A stretch of 64,000 nt of DNA from Niveibacterium sp. 24ML (GCF_026586805.1 NZ_JAPFHA010000004.1:186001-250000); one strand, 5' to 3'. Counted from the first letter of the stretch, positions 1 to 8,851 are shown. Numbers and translations are program-made. The notes: a model not told the origin generated them from the sequence alone.

Positions 1-66
1 GTCCATTTGTTACTCCCTCTCACGTGGTTGCCGGCCCGCCCTTTGTGTAGGGGAGGCGGTGACGGC

Positions 67-558
67 TCAATTCTCGCGAATGCGATTCAGTGCGTACTCA
101 AGTGCCAGCGAATAACCCTGGGCGCCCAGCCCACAGATCACGCCGACTGCGATTTCGGAAAAGAACGAGTGATGCCGGAACGGCTCACGGGCATGAATGT
201 TCGACAGATGCACTTCAATGAACGGGATCTGCACCGCAGCAAATGCGTCGCGCAGGGCAACGCTGGTGTGCGTATAGCCGCCCGGGTTGATCAGGATGAA
301 GTCGACCCCTTCGCTGCGAGCCGCCTGAACGCGATCGATCAGGCCGCCTTCGTGGTTGCTCTGGAACGATTCGAGCAGCACGCCTTCTGCACGACAGCGC
401 GCAGACAGCGTTTCGTGGATGTCGGCAAGCGTGGTGCGGCCGTAGACCTCCGGCTCGCGGGTGCCGAGCAGGTTCAGGTTGGGGCCATGCAACACCAGAA
501 TCCGGCGTTGCCTTGGCGCTTCAGCCTTGGTTTTCGATTTGCGAGTTGAAGTCGCCAT
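67..558 (-). CDS. aroQ: 3-dehydroquinate dehydratase, type II
   Basis: This enzyme removes water from 3-dehydroquinate to give 3-dehydroshikimate in the cytoplasmic shikimate pathway. The sequence shows the type II family hallmarks in order: [18 protein letters not shown] near the N-terminus with the catalytic Tyr, the [17 protein letters not shown] segment, and [17 protein letters not shown] with the catalytic His. From the ATG at 558 the protein has 163 residues, which is close to the usual 145-160. The frame stays open to 666, but that would add 36 residues unlike the family, so I reject the longer start. It is transcribed leftward, and its neighbour beyond the window edge is not visible. 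In related bacteria accB-accC follows. Confidence 0.95.
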   Translation of the reverse strand: MATSTRKSKTKAEAPRQRRILVLHGPNLNLLGTREPEVYGRTTLADIHETLSARCRAEGVLLESFQSNHEGGLIDRVQAARSEGVDFILINPGGYTHTSVALRDAFAAVQIPFIEVHLSNIHAREPFRHHSFFSEIAVGVICGLGAQGYSLALEYALNRIREN

Positions 559-699
559 AGACGACAAGTTTGCCGGAAATCGACGAAGATGACTACCGCC
601 GTGGCAGGAATGACAGAAATTCCGCCGAGCCGGCTGCAATTTGATGGCGATGCACGATGACAGCAAGTTCGGCGCTTGGCAAGCGAAGCTCGCAACAAA

Positions 700-1248
700 T
701 CACTGCGTGATCAAAGGTTCGATCAGCGCATCCAGCGCTTCATCCTTGAAGGGGCCAAGTTTGGTGTGTTTGACGCTGCCATCGCGACCGATGATCACGG
801 AAAAGGGCAGCCCTTGCGACAGGTTGCCCAGCGCGACGGTGATGTCCACGAATTCCGGCCCGGCGATCAGGAGCGGAAAGCTCAGGCCGCTGGTTTTTGC
901 GTAGGCGCGTATCGCGGCGGGCTCGTCGATGCCAATCCCCACGATCTGCACGCCGCGTGCACCCCACTTCTTCTGGGCGGCGTCCAGCAGCGGCATTTCC
1001 TTGCGACACGGTGGGCACCAGGTGGCCCAGAAGTTCACCACGATGACTTTGCCCTGCCATTGCGCAAGCGAGGCCGTCTGGCCGCTGGCTTCGGGGAGTG
1101 CCTGGTTCTTCAGGCGACCAAGCGCTGCAGCGTCGATGCGCGCGGGGGGCGCAGCCTGTTCGTCGCGGATCTGGCCGCTCCGCCAGCCGGCGTAGCCTGC
1201 GACGGCCGCGACCAGCAGTGTGAGTACGATTGCGATCGTGCGATTCAC
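700..1248 (-). CDS. TlpA-family thiol:disulfide oxidoreductase
   Basis: This is a membrane-anchored periplasmic thioredoxin-like protein of 182 residues. A single N-terminal hydrophobic segment (about residues 4-22) serves as signal anchor. A thioredoxin fold follows, with the redox motif WCPPC inside NFWATWCPPCRKEMP and the cis-Pro region GLPFSVIIG near the C-terminus. Members of the family reduce disulfides in cytochrome c or oxidase assembly factors, but the substrate here cannot be told. The start codon is GTG. It begins 4 bases after the stop of the upstream unknown gene, so the two are probably cotranscribed. Confidence 0.9.
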   Translation of the reverse strand: MNRTIAIVLTLLVAAVAGYAGWRSGQIRDEQAAPPARIDAAALGRLKNQALPEASGQTASLAQWQGKVIVVNFWATWCPPCRKEMPLLDAAQKKWGARGVQIVGIGIDEPAAIRAYAKTSGLSFPLLIAGPEFVDITVALGNLSQGLPFSVIIGRDGSVKHTKLGPFKDEALDALIEPLITQ

Positions 1249-1252
1249 GGGC

Positions 1253-1858
1253 TCAGTCTTCTTGTTGCCTGTCGGCAGCGCAAAGCGCTTCGACGGCCGG
1301 AAGGCGCGCGCGCTCTGAGCCGTTGCGGCGCGGAATCCGCTCCGCGAAGGGGCCGAAAACGCAGAGTTTGACCGGCACTTCGTCCCAGTCGAACGTCAGT
1401 ACCGCTTCCGGGGACTCGGGTCCGGGGCGGCGGATTTCGCGGTGCTCGTAATCGACGGCTTCGTTGAGCAGGAAGATCTCGACGTCCTTCGCGCTGTCGG
1501 CGAACACATCGATCTCGACCTCCGAGAAGCCGTTGGCACTGCCGTCGAGTACCGCGCCGGTGAGCGCCGGGCGCCAGGGCGCGAGCATGCGCATCACTTC
1601 GCAGGCGGTTTCGCGCATGGCCAGGAGGCGTTCTTCGTGTTCATCGTCAGGGTAAAGCGATTGGTACTCGCGCAGCGCGGCGTCAATTTCCGCGTTGTTC
1701 GGCATCGCTTCGCCTTCGGTGATGCCCAGTTGCCGCGCGGCCTTGCGTTTGGCGAGTCCGTGGTCGCTGATGCCGTCTTCGGTCATCAGGCGGGCAGCGA
1801 GTGCTGCAACGTTCTGGCGAAGCGTGCTGCGGGGAGGTGGGTCGTCGTGCAGGGGCAT
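1253..1858 (-). CDS. Conserved hypothetical protein, possibly nucleotidyltransferase-like
   Basis: I do not recognise a named family for this 201-residue cytoplasmic protein. The N-terminal half is helical and charged. The middle contains LDGSANGFSEVEIDVFAD, which resembles the GS...DxD stretch of minimal nucleotidyltransferases, although spacing and acidic residues are not a clean match. The C-terminal part is beta-rich (VLTFDWDEVPVKLCVFGP). It lies divergently from mpl, with about 87 bases between their starts, and runs straight into the TlpA-like gene. The coding frame is supported by its amino-acid composition and operon position, and function stays open. Confidence 0.75.
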   Translation of the reverse strand: MPLHDDPPPRSTLRQNVAALAARLMTEDGISDHGLAKRKAARQLGITEGEAMPNNAEIDAALREYQSLYPDDEHEERLLAMRETACEVMRMLAPWRPALTGAVLDGSANGFSEVEIDVFADSAKDVEIFLLNEAVDYEHREIRRPGPESPEAVLTFDWDEVPVKLCVFGPFAERIPRRNGSERARLPAVEALCAADRQQED

Positions 1859-1945
1859 CGGGCGAGGGGGGGCGGATCGGTCGGATACAATCGAGCCCTA
1901 TTCTAACCACTCCCCAGCGCGCCTGCCGGCTGCGCACAAGCTTCG

Positions 1946-3295
1946 ATGCACATTCATATTCTTGGTATTTGCGGCACCTTCATGGGGGGCATTGCCCTGC
2001 TCGCGCGCGCGGCGGGGCACCGGGTCACCGGTTGCGATGCCAATGTATACCCGCCGATGAGCACGCAGCTTGAGGCTTCTGGTATTGAACTGCTCGAAGG
2101 CTACGACCCCGCCCAGCTTGAGTTGGGCGCCGATGCCTACATCGTGGGCAATGCGATTTCGCGCGGCAATCCCTTGCTTGAGGCGATCCTTGACAAGGGG
2201 CTGGCGTATAACTCCGGTCCGCAGTGGCTCGCCGAGAACATTCTCCCCGGCAAGTGGGTGCTTGCGGTGGCGGGCACGCACGGCAAGACCACGACGACCG
2301 CGATGCTGACCTACCTGCTTGAGTCGGCGGGTTTGAACCCCGGCTTTCTGGTCGGCGGCGTGCCGCAGGATTTTGGTGTGTCTGCCCGGCTCACCGATTC
2401 GCCTTTCTTCGTGATCGAGGCGGATGAGTACGACACCGCGTTCTGCGACAAGCGCTCGAAGTTCGTGCACTACCGGCCCCGCACGGCGATCCTGAACAAC
2501 CTTGAGTTCGACCATGCGGACATCTTTGCCGACCTGGCCGCGATCGAAACGCAGTTTCATCACCTGATGCGCACCATCCCGCGCATGGGGCGCGTGATCG
2601 CCAATGGCGCAGAGGAAAGCCTGCAGCGCGTCGTCAAACGCGGTTGCTGGAGCGAGATCGAATGGTTCGAGACGGCTGACGGTTGGCACGCAGCCGAGGG
2701 GGCGACGCCGGCCGAAGCGGTGTTCAGCTTCGAAGGCGCGCTCATCGGGCGCGCCGACATGCCGATGGCGGGGGCGCACAACCGCGCCAATGCGGTGGCG
2801 GCAATCGCAGCGGCGCGCCATGTGGGCGTGAGGCCGCAGGATTCAATCGCAGCCTTGCCGGGCTTCAAGGGCATCAAGCGGCGGCTGGAGGTGCGGGGCG
2901 TGGCGCGTGGGGTAACGGTGTACGACGATTTTGCGCATCACCCGACGGCGATCAAGACCACCGTCGAGGGGCTGCGCCGACGTGAAACGGGCGGACGCAT
3001 TCTCGCGGTGCTTGAGCCGCGCTCGAACACGATGAAGCTGGGGGCCATGAAGGACAGGCTTGCCGGCAGTCTTGAGCAGGCTGATTTTGTTTTCTGCTAT
3101 GCCAACAATCTGGGCTGGAGTCCGGCAGAGGCCTTCCTGCCGCTTGGTGAGCGGGCGCGAACCTTTGATTCACTCGACGAACTTGTGCGTGCTGCAGTGC
3201 AGTGCGCTGCGCCGGGCGACCACATTCTGGTGATGAGCAACGGGGGGTTCGGCGGCGTGCATCAGAAGTTGCTCGACGGATTGAACGCCGGCTGA
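1946..3295 (+). CDS. mpl: UDP-N-acetylmuramate:L-alanyl-gamma-D-glutamyl-meso-diaminopimelate ligase
   Basis: Mpl recycles murein by attaching the tripeptide L-Ala-gamma-D-Glu-meso-DAP to UDP-MurNAc in the cytoplasm. The N-terminus MHIHILGICGTFMGGIALL is the Rossmann-like UDP-binding start of Mur ligases. The ATP loop is GTHGKTTTTAMLTYLL at about residues 110-125, the family EADEYDTAF motif follows at about residues 158-166, and DDFAHHPTAIKTT lies near residue 327. The length of 449 residues is normal for Mpl, and the GTFMGG form separates it from MurC. An intrinsic terminator follows directly. Confidence 0.96.
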   Translation: MHIHILGICGTFMGGIALLARAAGHRVTGCDANVYPPMSTQLEASGIELLEGYDPAQLELGADAYIVGNAISRGNPLLEAILDKGLAYNSGPQWLAENILPGKWVLAVAGTHGKTTTTAMLTYLLESAGLNPGFLVGGVPQDFGVSARLTDSPFFVIEADEYDTAFCDKRSKFVHYRPRTAILNNLEFDHADIFADLAAIETQFHHLMRTIPRMGRVIANGAEESLQRVVKRGCWSEIEWFETADGWHAAEGATPAEAVFSFEGALIGRADMPMAGAHNRANAVAAIAAARHVGVRPQDSIAALPGFKGIKRRLEVRGVARGVTVYDDFAHHPTAIKTTVEGLRRRETGGRILAVLEPRSNTMKLGAMKDRLAGSLEQADFVFCYANNLGWSPAEAFLPLGERARTFDSLDELVRAAVQCAAPGDHILVMSNGGFGGVHQKLLDGLNAG

Positions 3296-3313
3296 TCGGC
3301 CGCGATGACTGAC

Positions 3314-3338
3314 AAGGCGCCTGCGGGCGCCTTTTTTC
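3314..3338 (+). terminator. Intrinsic terminator after mpl
   Basis: An 8-bp perfect GC-rich stem (AAGGCGCC / GGCGCCTT) with a four-base loop is followed by a run of six T. It lies 19 bases after the mpl stop codon. Confidence 0.85.
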
Positions 3339-3616
3339 TTGCTTGTGCAGCCAAGGCGGCGAGTGCTCTGGCAGTTTGATATTGCGTTGCGACAAGTCAC
3401 GTTTTGTAACGCATTGATCTGAATCAACATTTGTTGCTGTTGTCGGGCGCGCTGTGGCAACATGAATTTCGGTGGCGGAAGTGCATGCCGGCAGGCATGT
3501 GATCTGTGCTCGGGAGTTGGAGTTGCGGCACGCGCAGGTGGGTGGCCGGATACGGTGGCCGATTTGCTGCGGGGCTGTCGTCAGAAGCAGCAATCATTTG
3601 TGTGTTTCGGGGACCC
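3339..3616 (+). other. Intergenic regulatory region upstream of the cox operon
   Basis: This stretch between the mpl terminator and coxB carries no convincing gene. It is clearly more AT-rich around 3375-3460 than its surroundings and holds the FNR-type palindrome listed separately. A frame that is open across its 3' part is only an upstream extension of coxB and does not look like protein. Confidence 0.6.
3414..3427. promoter_or_regulatory. FNR/ANR/CRP-family binding site, perfect palindrome
   Basis: The sequence TTGATCTGAATCAA is an exact match to the TTGAT-N4-ATCAA consensus bound by FNR/ANR-type regulators. Its centre is about 196 bases upstream of the coxB start. This suggests that the aa3 oxidase locus answers to oxygen or nitric oxide. 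The transcription start was not located, so repression or activation cannot be told. Confidence 0.75.
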
Positions 3617-4462
3617 ATGAGGCATACCACTCGTCCAGCAATTTCAGTGGCGGCCCTTCTCGCCGCACTCCCGGCGTCGGCAAGCGACGCGCGCTACAAC
3701 CTCCAGACGCCGGTGACCGGCATCGCCGAGCAGATCCATGGCATGCACAGCTGGATGCTGGTGATCTGTCTGGTGATCTTCGTCGGCGTGTTCGGCGTCA
3801 TGTTCTGGTCGGTGTTCAAGCATCGCAAATCGAAGGGCGCGGTTGCGGCCCACTTCCACGAGAACACTACGGTCGAGATTGCCTGGACGGTCATCCCGGT
3901 GCTTATCCTGCTCGGCATGGCCTACCCGGCGACCAAGACGGTGATCGCGATGAAGGACACCTCGAACCCCGACATCACCATCAAGGCCACCGGCTACCAG
4001 TGGATGTGGGGCTACGACTACCTCAAGGGTGAGGGCGAGGGCGTGCGCTTTTTTTCGAGCATGTCGACGCCGAGGGAGCAGATCGAGGGCGGGGCCGCCA
4101 AGGGTGCACATTACCTGCTTGAGGTGGATAACCCGGTGGTGGTGCCGGTGGGCAAGAAGATCCGCATCCTCACCACCGCGAACGATGTGATCCACGCCTG
4201 GTGGGTGCCGGCCTTCGGCGTCAAGCAGGATGCGATCCCTGGCTTCATCCGCGACACCTGGTTCCGCGCCGACAAAGAGGGGGTCTATCGCGGCAACTGC
4301 GCCGAGCTGTGCGGCAAGGAGCACGGTTTCATGCCGATCGAGGTGCGCGTGGTGTCGGCCGAGCAGTACGCCGCCTGGGTGGCCGAGCAAAAGAAGCGCA
4401 TGGCCACGCAGGCCCAACCCGCCGCACCCCAGGCGTCCGCCAGCACGGCCTCGGCCGGTTGA
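3617..4462 (+). CDS. coxB: Cytochrome c oxidase subunit II (aa3 type)
   Basis: This subunit takes electrons from cytochrome c through its CuA centre and passes them to subunit I at the inner membrane. A signal sequence (about residues 1-22) is followed by two membrane segments around residues 45-68 and 88-108. The periplasmic cupredoxin domain carries the CuA ligands in GNCAELCGKEHGFMPI, with the C-x3-C, His and Met all present. The C-terminus ends in a Pro/Ala tail without a fused haem c domain. The ATG at 3617 was chosen because it gives a proper signal peptide. It heads the operon and lies 31 bases before ctaD. Confidence 0.96.
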   Translation: MRHTTRPAISVAALLAALPASASDARYNLQTPVTGIAEQIHGMHSWMLVICLVIFVGVFGVMFWSVFKHRKSKGAVAAHFHENTTVEIAWTVIPVLILLGMAYPATKTVIAMKDTSNPDITIKATGYQWMWGYDYLKGEGEGVRFFSSMSTPREQIEGGAAKGAHYLLEVDNPVVVPVGKKIRILTTANDVIHAWWVPAFGVKQDAIPGFIRDTWFRADKEGVYRGNCAELCGKEHGFMPIEVRVVSAEQYAAWVAEQKKRMATQAQPAAPQASASTASAG

Positions 4463-4493
4463 GCGCGCCCGTATCCGAGACAGGAGCCAGAGC

Positions 4494-6074
4494 ATGAGTG
4501 CGGTATCTCACAGCCTCGAACACGGTCACCACGCCCATCAGCCAAGCGGCCTGATGCGCTGGATCACGACGACCAACCACAAGGACATCGGCTCGATGTA
4601 CCTGATCTTCAGCTTCATCATGTTCCTTTCCGGGGGCGTGATGGCGCTGACGATTCGTGCCGAACTGTTTGCGCCGGGGCTGCAGGTGGTGCAGCCGGAA
4701 TTCTTCAACCAGCTCACGACCATGCATGGGCTGGTGATGGTGTTCGGCGCGATCATGCCGGCCTTTGTCGGCTTCGCGAACTGGCAGATTCCGCTGATGA
4801 TCGGCGCGAGCGACATGGCCTTCGCGCGCATGAACAACTGGAGTTTCTGGCTGTTGCCGCCGGCCGCGCTGCTGCTGCTCGGCTCATTCTTCGTGCCGGG
4901 CGGCGCCACCGCCGCTGGGTGGACGCTCTACGCGCCGCTCTCGGTGCAGATGGGCATGGGCATGGATCTGACGATCTTCGCGGTGCACATCATGGGCATC
5001 AGCTCGATCATGGGCGCGATCAACATCGTCGTCACGATTCTGAACATGCGTGCGCCGGGCATGACGCTGATGAAAATGCCGCTGTTCTGCTGGACCTGGC
5101 TGATCACTGCCTACCTGCTGATCGCGGTGATGCCGGTGCTGGCCGGCGCGGTAACGATGATCCTCACCGATCGCCACTTCGGCACCAGCTTCTTCAATGC
5201 TGCCGGCGGCGGTGACCCGGTGCTCTACCAGCATGTGTTCTGGTTCTTCGGGCATCCCGAGGTCTACATCATGATCCTGCCGGCCTTCGGCATCGTCTCG
5301 CAGGTGATCCCGACCTTTGCGCGCAAGCCGCTGTTTGGCTACGCGTCGATGGTCTACGCCACCGCGTCGATCGCGATCCTGTCTTTCACGGTGTGGGCAC
5401 ACCACATGTTCACCACCGGCTTGCCGGCGGCGGGGCAGCTGTTCTTCATGTACGCGACCATGCTGATCGCGGTGCCGACCGGGGTGAAGGTGTTCAACTG
5501 GGTCGCGACGATGTGGCGCGGTTCGATGACTTTCGAGACCCCGATGCTGTTCTCGGTTGGCTTTCTCTTCGTGTTCACGATGGGCGGCTTCACCGGGCTG
5601 ATCTGCGCCATCGCGCCGATCGACATCCAGTTGCAGGACACCTACTACGTGGTTGCCCACTTCCACTACGTGCTGGTGGCCGGCTCGCTGTTTGCGCTGT
5701 TTTCCGGCGCCTACTACTGGCTACCGAAGTGGACCGGCCACATGTACGACGAGAAGCTGGGGAAGATCCACTTCTGGTGCTCCATCGTCTTCTTCAACAT
5801 CACCTTCTTCCCGATGCACTTCCTCGGGCTGGCCGGCATGCCGCGCCGCATCCCCGACTACAACCCGATGTTCGCCGACTTCAACCTGATGGCCAGCATC
5901 GGTGCGTTCGGCTTCGGTTTCTCGCAGCTGATCTTCCTGGCGGTGGTCGTCAAGTGCATTCGCGGCGGCGAGCGGGCGGCGGCCAAGCCTTGGGAGGGCG
6001 CGGAAGGGCTTGAGTGGACGGTGCCCTCGCCAGCGCCTTACCACACCTTCGAAGAACCCCCGGTCGTCAAGTGA
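4494..6074 (+). CDS. ctaD: Cytochrome c oxidase subunit I
   Basis: This is the catalytic haem-copper subunit that reduces oxygen and pumps protons. It has 526 residues with about 12 membrane helices. Visible hallmarks are TTNHKDIG at the N-terminus, the CuB/cross-link segment FWFFGHPEVYIMILPAFG, AHHMF, and HFHYVLVAGSLFALF, which carries the haem a3 and haem a ligands. The start at 4494 has a CAGGAG ribosome site eight bases upstream. A longer frame that begins inside coxB is a shadow. It sits between coxB and the small assembly gene. Confidence 0.97.
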   Translation: MSAVSHSLEHGHHAHQPSGLMRWITTTNHKDIGSMYLIFSFIMFLSGGVMALTIRAELFAPGLQVVQPEFFNQLTTMHGLVMVFGAIMPAFVGFANWQIPLMIGASDMAFARMNNWSFWLLPPAALLLLGSFFVPGGATAAGWTLYAPLSVQMGMGMDLTIFAVHIMGISSIMGAINIVVTILNMRAPGMTLMKMPLFCWTWLITAYLLIAVMPVLAGAVTMILTDRHFGTSFFNAAGGGDPVLYQHVFWFFGHPEVYIMILPAFGIVSQVIPTFARKPLFGYASMVYATASIAILSFTVWAHHMFTTGLPAAGQLFFMYATMLIAVPTGVKVFNWVATMWRGSMTFETPMLFSVGFLFVFTMGGFTGLICAIAPIDIQLQDTYYVVAHFHYVLVAGSLFALFSGAYYWLPKWTGHMYDEKLGKIHFWCSIVFFNITFFPMHFLGLAGMPRRIPDYNPMFADFNLMASIGAFGFGFSQLIFLAVVVKCIRGGERAAAKPWEGAEGLEWTVPSPAPYHTFEEPPVVK

Positions 6075-6085
6075 GCGCGGCGGCG

Positions 6086-6199
6086 ATGAAGTCGAACCCG
6101 ACCCGGGCTAACCGCCGATCAGCCTTGTTGCTGCTATCGGTGGTGCTGGTGTTCTTCTTTGGCGTGATGCTCAAGTACTGGCTGATGAATCAGGTATGA
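6086..6199 (+). CDS. Cytochrome oxidase small assembly protein
   Basis: This is a 37-residue protein with one hydrophobic helix (SALLLLSVVLVFFFGVMLKY) behind a basic N-terminus. Such tiny single-helix proteins occur between ctaD and cox11 in betaproteobacteria and are thought to help oxidase assembly. The stop codon overlaps the cox11 start. A GTG at 6071, overlapping the ctaD stop, is an alternative start in the same frame that would add five residues. Confidence 0.75.
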   Translation: MKSNPTRANRRSALLLLSVVLVFFFGVMLKYWLMNQV

Positions 6200-6759
6200 A
6201 CACCGCCGCCCGTGCGCTCGAGAATCGCCGCCTGCTCGTCCGGCTCGCCATCGCGGCGGTGGGCATGTTCGGCTTCGGGTTCCTGCTGGTGCCCTTCTAC
6301 AACACGATCTGCGAAGTCACCGGCATCAACCGGCTGATGAAGGCCGATGCCCAGGCGGCCAACACGCAAGTTGATACCGGCCGGCGCCTGACGATCGAGT
6401 TTGACGCGAACGCGCACGCCGTGCCCTGGCGCTTTGTGCCGCAGCAAGGCAGCCGCTCGGTGCATCCGGGCGAATTGGTGCGGGTGGACTACGTGCTGGA
6501 GAACACGACGGACAAAGCCATTGTCGGGCAGGCGATTCCCAGTTATGGCCCGCAACTGGCCGGGCAGTACGTCAAGAAGCTCGACTGCTTCTGCTTCCAG
6601 CAGCAAACGCTGGCGCCGCATGAGCGCCGCGTGATGCCGGTGGTGTTCGTGATCGACCCGAGCCTGCCTGCCGAGGTGAACACCGTGACTTTGTCCTACA
6701 CCTTCTTCGCCATCGAAGGCGCGGCGCCGGCGCCCGCATCCGGCGGGGCGCAGGGGTGA
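6196..6759 (+). CDS. ctaG: Cytochrome c oxidase assembly protein Cox11/CtaG
   Basis: Cox11 delivers copper to the CuB site of subunit I. The 187-residue protein has one N-terminal membrane helix (about residues 16-35) and a periplasmic immunoglobulin-like domain. It contains the family signature FYNTICEVTGINR and the copper-binding CFCF motif in KKLDCFCFQQQTL. The start overlaps the preceding small gene by four bases, and its stop overlaps the next gene by four, so translation is likely coupled. Confidence 0.95.
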   Translation: MNTAARALENRRLLVRLAIAAVGMFGFGFLLVPFYNTICEVTGINRLMKADAQAANTQVDTGRRLTIEFDANAHAVPWRFVPQQGSRSVHPGELVRVDYVLENTTDKAIVGQAIPSYGPQLAGQYVKKLDCFCFQQQTLAPHERRVMPVVFVIDPSLPAEVNTVTLSYTFFAIEGAAPAPASGGAQG

Positions 6760-6959
6760 GTGGAAGCGGGCGGGCGGGATTTCTTGCCACGCTCAAGGCG
6801 GTGCTGTGGTCGTTCATCGGGGTGCGCAAGCGGCGTGACTACCAGGACGATGCCGCGTCGCTCAACCCGATTGCGGTGGTCATTGCAGGCTTGTTGTGCG
6901 GCGCGATCTTCGTGCTGTTGCTGGTGATGGTCGTGAAGTGGGTGACGGCGTCAGCCTGA
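6756..6959 (+). CDS. DUF2970 family small membrane protein
   Basis: This is a 67-residue protein with the short N-terminal motif TLKAVLWSFIGVRKRRDY, which is typical of DUF2970, and one C-terminal membrane helix of about 24 residues. It begins at a GTG that overlaps the cox11 stop. Family members sit in cox operons of betaproteobacteria. An assembly role is inferred only from this position. Confidence 0.82.
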   Translation: MSGSGRAGFLATLKAVLWSFIGVRKRRDYQDDAASLNPIAVVIAGLLCGAIFVLLLVMVVKWVTASA

Positions 6960-7000
6960 TTGCGCCGCAAGTCAGAACTGCATCGACAGGGAGGGGCCGC

Positions 7001-7849
7001 ATGAGTGCTGTGCTCGAAAAGTACTTCGTACCTGAACCGTCACGCTTTCCGATTTACGGCTCGGCGGCCTTGCTGCTGATCGGCGCCGGCGGGGCGATGT
7101 GGCTCAACCGCGTCGGCAGCGGGCCATGGCTGGTCGCCATCGGATTCGCCACCCTGATCTACATGCTCTTCGGCTGGTTCGGCCAGGTCGTGCGCGAATC
7201 GGAAACCGGCAAGTACTCGCAACAGGTGGATAAATCCTTCCGCTGGAGCATGGGCTGGTTCATCTTTTCCGAAGTCATGTTCTTCGCCGCCTTCTTCGGC
7301 GTGCTGTTCTACGTGCGCGTGCTGTCGGTGCCGGAACTGGCCGATGGCGCCTCGGCGATGCTGTGGGACGGCTTCGAAAAGAAGTGGCCGTCAGCCGGCC
7401 CCTATGTGGAAGAGGCCTTCACGCCGATGGGGGCGTGGGGCATCCCGGCCATCAACACGCTGATCCTGCTCAGCTCGGGCGCCACGCTGACCTGGGCGCA
7501 CTGGGGCCTGCTCAAGGGCGCGCGCGGGCAACTGATCAAGGGGCTGGTGCTGACCGTGCTGCTGGGCGTGATCTTCCTTGGCCTGCAGGTCTACGAGTAT
7601 GTGCACGCCTACGATGCCCTGAACCTGAGGCTCACCTCGGGTATCTACGGTTCTACCTTCTTCATGCTCACCGGCTTCCACGGCATGCATGTGACCATCG
7701 GCGCGACGATGCTGGCGGTGATCCTGGCGCGCAGCATCAAGGGCCACTTCACCGCCGAGCGCCACTTCGCCTTCGAGGCGGTGGCGTGGTACTGGCACTT
7801 CGTCGATGTGGTCTGGCTCTTCCTGTTTATTGTGGTGTATTGGCTGTGA
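7001..7849 (+). CDS. ctaE: Cytochrome c oxidase subunit III
   Basis: This non-catalytic integral subunit supports proton uptake and stability of the aa3 oxidase. It has 282 residues with about seven membrane helices. Family motifs include GWFIFSEVMFFAAFFGVLFY and, near the end, TGFHGMHVTIGA and AVAWYWHFVDVVWLFLF. The ATG at 7001 is chosen over an upstream extension that overlaps the DUF2970 gene, because the family starts at this point and a GGGAGG sequence lies just upstream. It ends the colinear coxBA-cox11-coxC block. Confidence 0.96.
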   Translation: MSAVLEKYFVPEPSRFPIYGSAALLLIGAGGAMWLNRVGSGPWLVAIGFATLIYMLFGWFGQVVRESETGKYSQQVDKSFRWSMGWFIFSEVMFFAAFFGVLFYVRVLSVPELADGASAMLWDGFEKKWPSAGPYVEEAFTPMGAWGIPAINTLILLSSGATLTWAHWGLLKGARGQLIKGLVLTVLLGVIFLGLQVYEYVHAYDALNLRLTSGIYGSTFFMLTGFHGMHVTIGATMLAVILARSIKGHFTAERHFAFEAVAWYWHFVDVVWLFLFIVVYWL

Positions 7850-7884
7850 CGCCCGCGCAGGCACGCCAAGCCATGACGGGCTGG

Positions 7885-8079
7885 CTAGAGTTTCCCGTTG
7901 ATCAGCCCGAAGCGGTGGCTGAGCATCAGGATCAGGAAGAGCGCGATCGACAAGCCCACCCGGATCGAAAGTGCCGTCGCTGTGCGCCGGCCATGGCCGC
8001 GATCCTTCAGCAGAAAGCCGAGCGCCGAAGCGAGGCTGCCAAGGATCAGTATCAGGAACACGATCACGACTACGCGCAT
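7885..8079 (-). CDS. DUF2909-like twin-transmembrane protein
   Basis: This is a 64-residue protein with two hydrophobic helices (about residues 2-22 and 41-56) joined by a basic loop (KDRGHGRRT). It matches the DUF2909 type of small membrane proteins found beside surf1 in betaproteobacteria. It is on the strand opposite to the cox operon. A strong ribosome site (CGGAGG on the minus strand) precedes its ATG. The start codon shares two bases with the first proposed surf1 start. Function is unknown, with a link to oxidase assembly inferred from context. Confidence 0.8.
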   Translation of the reverse strand: MRVVVIVFLILILGSLASALGFLLKDRGHGRRTATALSIRVGLSIALFLILMLSHRFGLINGKL

Positions 8080-8851
8080 GGATTCCTCCGCTTCGATTCC
8101 GCCGCCGTCTAGCGTGCCGCTTGGCGCTGGCGCTGGCGCGGTGAGGCGGCCGGGGCGTCGCCGCATTGTTGCACTGCTGGCGGGCCTTGTCGCCACCGCC
8201 GCTTTCGTGGCGCTCGGCCTGTGGCAGCTTGACCGCGCCGCATTCAAGGCCAGCCTGCTGCTGCGCCATGGCGGCGGTGCGGGGGGGGTGGCGGCGCCGT
8301 TGCCGCCTTTGTCCGAAGCGTCGCGCTTCGACGCGCTGCGGGTGACGGTGCGTGGCACCTGGCTGAGTGCGCGGACGGTGTGGATCGATAACCGCACCCA
8401 CGCCGGTCGCGCCGGCGTGCATCTGCTGACGCCCTTGCAGCTTGCCGACGGCAGCCTGCTGTTCGTCAACCGGGGTTGGGCGCCGATGCCGGGTGACCGC
8501 GCGCGCCTGCCCGATCCCCCGCTCACGCAAGGGGAGGTCACGGTCGCGGGCCTTGCGGCGCTGCCGAGCACGCGCGGGTTCTCCTTGGGCGGTGGCGAAT
8601 CCAGTGCCGATCTATGGCCGCGCATCGAAGCGGCGCGCCTGGCTGCTCATGCCGCGGGTGCGCCCTTTTATCCGCAAGTGCTGGAACTGGAAACCGATCT
8701 GGGTGATGGGCTGGTGCGCAGTTGGGCGCCGCCATCGCAAGGGCCGGATCGCCACCGCGCGTATGCCGCGCAGTGGTTCAGCTTCGCCGCGATTGCGGCC
8801 GCTTTGACTTTGTACTGGGGCATAAGGAGTGTGCGTCGTGATGCAAGCTGA
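8078..8851 (+). CDS. SURF1 family oxidase assembly protein
   Basis: SURF1 helps insert haem a into subunit I. The typical first helix with the family motif FVALGLWQLDRAAFK (about residues 42-56) is visible. VRGTWL, WIDNR, FVNRGWAPMP and a second membrane helix near the C-terminus (WFSFAAIAAALTLYWGI) follow. The exact start is uncertain. The ATG at 8078 has no ribosome site and overlaps the start of the opposite gene, and GTG codons at 8113 and 8141 would give shorter N-termini nearer to the family norm. The gene overlaps the following one by 11 bases. Confidence 0.88.
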   Translation: MDSSASIPPPSSVPLGAGAGAVRRPGRRRIVALLAGLVATAAFVALGLWQLDRAAFKASLLLRHGGGAGGVAAPLPPLSEASRFDALRVTVRGTWLSARTVWIDNRTHAGRAGVHLLTPLQLADGSLLFVNRGWAPMPGDRARLPDPPLTQGEVTVAGLAALPSTRGFSLGGGESSADLWPRIEAARLAAHAAGAPFYPQVLELETDLGDGLVRSWAPPSQGPDRHRAYAAQWFSFAAIAAALTLYWGIRSVRRDAS

